The notes below the pieces were generated by a model. The model saw only the letters and a list, made by a program, of their open reading frames with translations. It was not told the origin of the DNA and did no database searches. A stretch of 47,497 bases of DNA, from NCBI GenBank assembly GCA_014379385.1, contig JACMLW010000192.1, forward strand, positions 1 to 47,497, read 5' to 3'. The DNA comes from Phycisphaerales bacterium. Lineage in GTDB: Bacteria > Planctomycetota > Phycisphaerae > Phycisphaerales > UBA1924. Positions 43,058-47,497 of this stretch are shown one piece after another (the first letter of the stretch is position 1; each line of letters starts with the position of its first letter). The position numbers and the translations under genes are program-made.

Positions 43058-44251
43058 ATGGCGGCGCCGGCCTTTGGAGATCTGCCAACGTTGGAGATTA
43101 CGTTCAAAGTGCCTGAGGGGGCCGAGCGCGTCACGATGCTCGGCCTGGGCGATCGCAACCTGAAGATCATCAGGGAAGCGCTGGGGGTCAAGGTTTCTGC
43201 GCGCGAGGGCGTCGTGCGCGTGAGCGGCGAGCAGGAACCAGTCTCCGCGGCCCGAGGTGTTCTTGAACGGCTGGGTGTCGCCGCCGAACGTAACGAGCCC
43301 CTCTCCAGCCAGGAAGTGCTCGATCTGATCGGGCGCGCCATGTCAGGCGAGCTGCGCGTGCCGTCCGCCAAACCAATCGGCGGCACAGGCGGCAACGGCT
43401 TTGATGACGCCGACCGCGAGTACGGCCCAGCCTGGGACCGCACGCTGGATGTCTACGCAGCCGGCCAGCCCTTGCGCGCCCGCACGCCGAACCAGCAGGT
43501 CTACCTCGACGCCATCCGCGACCACGATCTGGTCTTTGGCATTGGCCCAGCCGGCACCGGAAAGACCTATCTCGCCGTCGCCGCGGCGGTGCATCTGCTC
43601 AAGGCCGATCGCGTCCGCAAGGTCATCCTGGCTCGCCCCGCGGTGGAAGCCGGCGAGAAACTCGGCTTTCTCCCGGGCGACCTGCAGGCCAAGGTCAATC
43701 CGTACCTTCGCCCCCTCTTCGACGCCCTCCACGACATGATGGATTTCCCGACCATCAAGCGATTCATGCTGAATGACGTGGTTGAGGTGGTGCCCCTCGC
43801 CTACATGCGTGGCCGAACCCTCAATAACGCCGTGATCATCCTCGACGAGGCCCAGAACACGACCAAGGGCCAGATGCAGATGTTCCTCACCCGCATGGGT
43901 CGCGGCAGCAAGATGATCATCACCGGCGACACGACCCAGATCGACCTGCCCGATCCGACGCAGTCAGGGCTGATCGACGCGGCACGCCTGCTGTCGCGGG
44001 TCAAGGGCATTGGCTTTGTCACGCTCGATGAGCGCGACATCGTGCGGCACCACCTGGTCCAGCGCATCGTCGAGGCCTACGGCCGGCGCGACCAGGCCGG
44101 GCGGCAGGTGCGGGGATTTGATATTCACACAGTGGATGGGGCGGGCGTGGCCGACGCCGTCGGGAGGGGAGGGCCGGGGTCTTCGGAGGCTCCTCAAACT
44201 GGGGCCGAAGCGCCGAGTGTGGCTGAAACTAGGTTACCGGACGGCCGATGA
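43058..44251 (+). CDS. phoH: PhoH-family ATPase
   Basis: A 397-residue protein. An N-terminal KH-like region (about 12-80; VTMLGLGDRNLKIIREALGVKVSAREGVVRVSGEQE) precedes the PhoH P-loop domain, with Walker A GPAGTGKT, the PhoH block ILARPAVEAGEKLGFLPGDLQAKVNPYLRPLFDAL, Walker B VIILDEAQNTTKGQMQMFLTRMG and ITGDTTQIDLP. A poorly conserved tail of about 60 residues follows. It is a nucleotide hydrolase thought to act on RNA with YbeY. The pgpH gene follows on the same strand, completing two members of the phoH-pgpH-ybeY-corC neighbourhood found in many bacteria. Confidence 0.93.
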   Translation: MAAPAFGDLPTLEITFKVPEGAERVTMLGLGDRNLKIIREALGVKVSAREGVVRVSGEQEPVSAARGVLERLGVAAERNEPLSSQEVLDLIGRAMSGELRVPSAKPIGGTGGNGFDDADREYGPAWDRTLDVYAAGQPLRARTPNQQVYLDAIRDHDLVFGIGPAGTGKTYLAVAAAVHLLKADRVRKVILARPAVEAGEKLGFLPGDLQAKVNPYLRPLFDALHDMMDFPTIKRFMLNDVVEVVPLAYMRGRTLNNAVIILDEAQNTTKGQMQMFLTRMGRGSKMIITGDTTQIDLPDPTQSGLIDAARLLSRVKGIGFVTLDERDIVRHHLVQRIVEAYGRRDQAGRQVRGFDIHTVDGAGVADAVGRGGPGSSEAPQTGAEAPSVAETRLPDGR

Positions 44252-44310
44252 GGACAACTGGGCTGCTCGATTGAGCGGACCATTTGGTAGGAGCGCCGAG
44301 CGAACTACGA

Positions 44311-46794
44311 ATGTCGAGGGCAGCAAGCCAACCCGGAGTACGTGGTCGTCGCGGCGGAGGCCGCTTCTCTCGTCCCCCCCGCGACGGGCGGCGCGGGGCC
44401 GCTTCCGGTTCAGCCGGCGGCGGGTCGTCCCGCGGCCTGCTGATGGAGCGCTTCATCCACTTGTGGCGCGAGCCGGGCACCGGCTGGGGATTAACGATCT
44501 GGGCGACCTTTGCCGCTGCCTGCACCCTGATGGCCATCCTGTCGCGCGAGCGCCCGCTGGTCGCGGTCGGGCGAGTGATGAACCAGACTGCCACCGTTCG
44601 AGTCGCGTTTAAGCAAGAGGATCGCGCCGCGACCGACCAGTTGCGTCAGGACGCCCGCCAGCGCACGCCGCGGATCTACGTCGCCGACACCACCGAACTC
44701 CAGGAGCTTGGGGTCTCGCTCCAGAACCTTCCCGCGACGCTTGTCGCCGCCGAGACCATTCAGGACGTCGCCCCGGACATCCGCGACAAGTTCGGCCTGA
44801 CGGCCGAACGGCTCGCGGCCGTGCAGGCGCAGACCATAGACGGCGAGCCCACCAAAGGGTGGATCGACAGCACCGACCAGCTCTACGCCCTGCTCTTGCA
44901 GCGACCGATCCTGGATGGCCAGACGTTCCAGCGCGAATGGCAGAGTCTGAACAAAGAAATCCAGTTGATGGTCGAGGATCGCACGGAAACCGCGATCAGC
45001 AGCGAGATCATCAACGGCAGCGACCCCGCCAAGATGGAGCGCGAGGTCGCGGGCATCGTCCGGCAGGCCGGCTTTTCAGGTCCGTTGCTCGCGGTGGTCA
45101 CCGCCCGGCTGCTGTACGACCCCAAGCCGACGTTTCGCTTTGACTCCGATGCAACGACCAAGGCCCAGGACCAGGCGGCCCACCTCATCGCCGTCGTCGA
45201 GCGCGACCGTGTCCCCGGCCAGGTGATCTTCACTCGCGGCGACGTTCTACAGCAGGAGGTCTACGACCTCTACGGCGCGGAGCTCCGCGAGTATGTCAAT
45301 CAGACTGAGGCGTGGAAAGTCTGGCTGCGGCGCGCCAGCATCGCCGGCGCGGTGCTCGCCGTGACGGGCGCGATCGCGGGATACTCGGCGCTCTTCCTCC
45401 CTCGGATTCGCCGCAACCCAGCGCACGGCGGGGGGATCGCGGCGCTCCTTGCGGGCGCCCTGGGCCTGGCGTGCTGGGGAACCGTGACGGACCCGGGCCT
45501 CCTCACGCTCACGGCTATCGCGCCGACCGTGTTCGTCGCCGTCATCCTCGGAATCGCCTACGACCGGCGCGTGGCCCTCGGGTACGGCGCGCTCCACGGG
45601 CTGCTGGTTTGTACCTCGCTCGATCAGCCCATCGGCATCTATGCCCTGATGATCACAGGCATCGGCGTGGCGGTGTGGTCGCTGCGCGAGGTGCGCGACC
45701 GCACCAGCCTGGTGCGCATGACGGCCTATCAGGCGGCGGCCCTCGCGGTCGGCACGATCCTCGTGGCGCTCATCGACCGACCGCTTGTTGAGGCGTCCCT
45801 TCGCCAGACACTGGTCGATGCCGGTCTGGCGGGTTTCGGCGGGCTGCTCGCCGGCGGCGTGACCATCTTCATATTGCCAACCATCGAGCGATGGTTCGGC
45901 ATCACCACCAGCATGACGCTGATCGAGCTACGCGACCCGAAGCACCCCCTGCTCCGCGAGCTACAGCAGCGGGCCCCGGGCACGTACAACCACTCGCTCA
46001 ACGTGGCGAACCTCGCGGAAGCGGCCGCGGAGGCCGTCGGCGGCAGCGGGCTGCTCGCGTACGTAGGCGCGCTCTACCACGACGTGGGCAAGATGAACAA
46101 GCCCGACTACTTCGTGGAGAACCAGACGCCTGGCATTAACCGGCACGACAAGCTCAGCCCGGCGATGAGCCTGCTGGTGATCGTCGGCCACGTGAAGGAC
46201 GGCTTGGAACTGGCGCGCGAGCATGGCATCCCGGAGCCCATCCATCACTTTATCGAGGCCCATCACGGCACCACGCTCGTCGAGTACTTCTTCCACCGAG
46301 CCCGTATGTTGGCGGCCTCGGGCGGGAGCAGCGGAGGCGGGATCGGCGCTGGCGCCGCGGCGAGCGGCAATGGAAACGGGAGCGGCAACACGCACGGCGA
46401 TCTGTCGGCCGCGCCCGAGGAGATCGAGTACCGCTACCCCGGCCCCAAGCCTCGCACCAGGGAAGTCGCGATCGTCATGCTGTGTGACGCGGTGGAATCG
46501 GCCTCGCGCTCGATGAGCTCGCCGACGCCGAGCCGGATCGAAGCGGTCGTGCGTGCCCTCGCGACGAAGCGGCTGATGGACGGCCAGTTCGACGACTGCG
46601 ACCTCACGCTGCGCGAACTCAACACCATCGTCGAGGCCATCTCCAAGACGCTGGCGGCGATCTACCACGGGCGCGTGGCGTACCCCCAGGGTAACGAGAG
46701 GGCGGGGGAGCCCAAGACGACAGCTGTGATGCCACAGCCTTTGTCGAGTGGGGGCTCCGTTGAGGCGCGTGCGCCACAGCCGGCGCAAGTCTGA
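44311..46794 (+). CDS. pgpH: PgpH-like 7TM-HD cyclic-di-AMP phosphodiesterase
   Basis: An 827-residue protein starting at ATG 44311 (TTG 44284 also in frame). One membrane helix after a basic Gly/Arg-rich stretch precedes a large extracytoplasmic domain (about 80-335; VMNQTATVRVAFKQ...). Seven membrane helices lie at about 340-540 (LRRASIAGAVLAVTGAIAGYSALFL onward). The HD hydrolase domain has NHSLNVANLAEAAAE and the catalytic pair H590-D591 in ALYHDVGKMNKPDYF, then HGIPEPIHHFIEAHHGT. A Gly/Ser/Asn-rich insert of about 40 residues splits the HD domain near 670-700, which is unusual. PgpH proteins degrade cyclic di-AMP. Confidence 0.9.
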   Translation: MSRAASQPGVRGRRGGGRFSRPPRDGRRGAASGSAGGGSSRGLLMERFIHLWREPGTGWGLTIWATFAAACTLMAILSRERPLVAVGRVMNQTATVRVAFKQEDRAATDQLRQDARQRTPRIYVADTTELQELGVSLQNLPATLVAAETIQDVAPDIRDKFGLTAERLAAVQAQTIDGEPTKGWIDSTDQLYALLLQRPILDGQTFQREWQSLNKEIQLMVEDRTETAISSEIINGSDPAKMEREVAGIVRQAGFSGPLLAVVTARLLYDPKPTFRFDSDATTKAQDQAAHLIAVVERDRVPGQVIFTRGDVLQQEVYDLYGAELREYVNQTEAWKVWLRRASIAGAVLAVTGAIAGYSALFLPRIRRNPAHGGGIAALLAGALGLACWGTVTDPGLLTLTAIAPTVFVAVILGIAYDRRVALGYGALHGLLVCTSLDQPIGIYALMITGIGVAVWSLREVRDRTSLVRMTAYQAAALAVGTILVALIDRPLVEASLRQTLVDAGLAGFGGLLAGGVTIFILPTIERWFGITTSMTLIELRDPKHPLLRELQQRAPGTYNHSLNVANLAEAAAEAVGGSGLLAYVGALYHDVGKMNKPDYFVENQTPGINRHDKLSPAMSLLVIVGHVKDGLELAREHGIPEPIHHFIEAHHGTTLVEYFFHRARMLAASGGSSGGGIGAGAAASGNGNGSGNTHGDLSAAPEEIEYRYPGPKPRTREVAIVMLCDAVESASRSMSSPTPSRIEAVVRALATKRLMDGQFDDCDLTLRELNTIVEAISKTLAAIYHGRVAYPQGNERAGEPKTTAVMPQPLSSGGSVEARAPQPAQV

Positions 46795-46820
46795 TCAGTC
46801 CGCGGTGTGCCGGGTCTTGC

Positions 46821-47497
46821 CTAGTTGTCGCCGTAGAACTCTCCCAGCACCGCCTCCCAGTCCGCGAGGCACGCGATTCCGATCATCCGCAGGCGCACCT
46901 CCTCCGCCCTCGGATGGTGCGCTGCGAACCGGATCCCGAACTTCCGCATGGTCTTGGACGCCAGGCCCTCTCCGCTCACCGCCACCGCGAGCCGGAAGTG
47001 CTCGCGCAGCACCTCGCGCTGCTCGGCCACGGTGGGCGCGGCGGGCGCCTCGCCGAGCATCATCTGACGAGCTTGCCGGAAGATCCACGGATTGCCGATG
47101 CACCCGCGCGCCACCGACACGCCGCTCACGCCTGTGTACCCGATCATCCGGAAGATGTCGTGTACATCCCACACATCGCCCGAGCCGAAGATCGGCTTGT
47201 CCGGGTGACGCCTCACGATGTCGCGCAACAGGTCCCAGCGCGACGGCCCCATGTACTTTTGCTCGACCGTTCGCGCGTGCACCGTTGCCCACGCGTACCC
47301 CATGGCGTAGGTCGCTTCCAGAATCCGCTCGAAGTTCGCGGCCATCTCGGGCGTGTCGTCGAATGAGCGCCGCAGTTTCACGGTACACGGGATCTCCGCC
47401 GGCACGGCCGCGCGCACGGCCTCGAGTATCGCGATCGCCCCCTCGGGTTCGGCGAGCCAGTGACCGCCGCGAGCCTTCTTCGAGATTTTTTTGACGA
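46821..47497 (-). CDS. tRNA-dihydrouridine synthase (5' end outside window)
   Basis: A partial Dus-family protein; the gene starts beyond base 47497, and the visible 225 residues include the C-terminal half. VKKISKKARGGHWLAEPEGAIAIL corresponds to the C-P-x-x-K-x-x-x-x-G-x-G stretch, followed by PCTVKLRRSFDDT, the conserved V-H-A-R-T (ATVHARTVEQKYMGPSRWDLL) and PIFGSGDVWDVHDIFRMIGYTGVSGVSVARGCIGNPWIF, which is the FMN-phosphate site. It reduces uridine to dihydrouridine in tRNA D loops using FMN and NADPH. It is convergent with pgpH, 26 bases apart. Which Dus subtype (A, B or C) cannot be fixed from this part. Confidence 0.92.
   Translation of the reverse strand, partial: VKKISKKARGGHWLAEPEGAIAILEAVRAAVPAEIPCTVKLRRSFDDTPEMAANFERILEATYAMGYAWATVHARTVEQKYMGPSRWDLLRDIVRRHPDKPIFGSGDVWDVHDIFRMIGYTGVSGVSVARGCIGNPWIFRQARQMMLGEAPAAPTVAEQREVLREHFRLAVAVSGEGLASKTMRKFGIRFAAHHPRAEEVRLRMIGIACLADWEAVLGEFYGDN

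Overview
The window is GC-rich DNA that most likely comes from a planctomycete-type bacterium, probably of the Phycisphaerae. This is inferred from the gene content: an outer-membrane porin of the style common in that group, BamA, squalene-hopene cyclase, a PVC-type NTP/NDP-exchange-like MFS transporter, a Tat-exported NAD-dependent epimerase, flotillin with NfeD, lamin-tail-domain proteins, and several conserved proteins I associate with Planctomycetota. Nothing looks like a phage, plasmid, insertion sequence or CRISPR array, and I found no rRNA or tRNA genes. It reads as ordinary chromosome with many short, tightly packed operons. Many junctions are 4-base ATGA or GTGA overlaps, and GTG starts are frequent.

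Layout. 1-729: end of an MFS transporter (minus). 935-2197: Tat-exported epimerase, ending at a strong terminator that sits back to back with the terminator of a minus-strand porin (2423-3712). 4269-10790: a plus-strand run with a PhoB/PhoR-like two-component pair, an unknown coupled protein, a GT2 glycosyltransferase, a BshC-like conserved protein, a hairpin-rich gap and a BtuF-like lipoprotein. 10821-20257: minus-strand genes for a small membrane protein, an ECF sigma factor with a DUF4349 membrane partner, a secreted amidohydrolase, flotillin/NfeD and ArgRS. 20438-25622: PilZ, a membrane/AsmA-like fusion protein, a small conserved protein, dUTPase, and purE-purK, with purK interrupted by a nine-G run.

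26419-29223 is BamA. 29352-31105 pairs a cysteine dioxygenase with a YeiH-type exporter, which suggests cysteine breakdown to sulfite followed by export. 31138-32888 is a MarR-DoxX-pirin module with two matching operator-like palindromes. 32983-37896 is one minus-strand operon: ybeY, a CorC-like CBS protein, squalene-hopene cyclase and a divergent Fur-family regulator. 38108-40899 holds a lamin-tail lipid-envelope or surface protein candidate, a WaaP-like kinase and a methyltransferase. 40922-42980 holds a PHP phosphoesterase, an HU protein with a basic tail, a candidate 28-residue peptide and a lipoprotein. 43058-46794 is phoH-pgpH, and the window closes inside a tRNA-dihydrouridine synthase gene.

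The most interesting items are the ybeY-corC-shc-fur operon, the MarR operator pair, the CDO-YeiH pairing, the purK homopolymer frameshift, the hairpin-rich gap at 9510-9797, and the fused TIGR03546/TIGR03545-like protein. All functional calls are from reading translated sequence by eye; no database search was possible.
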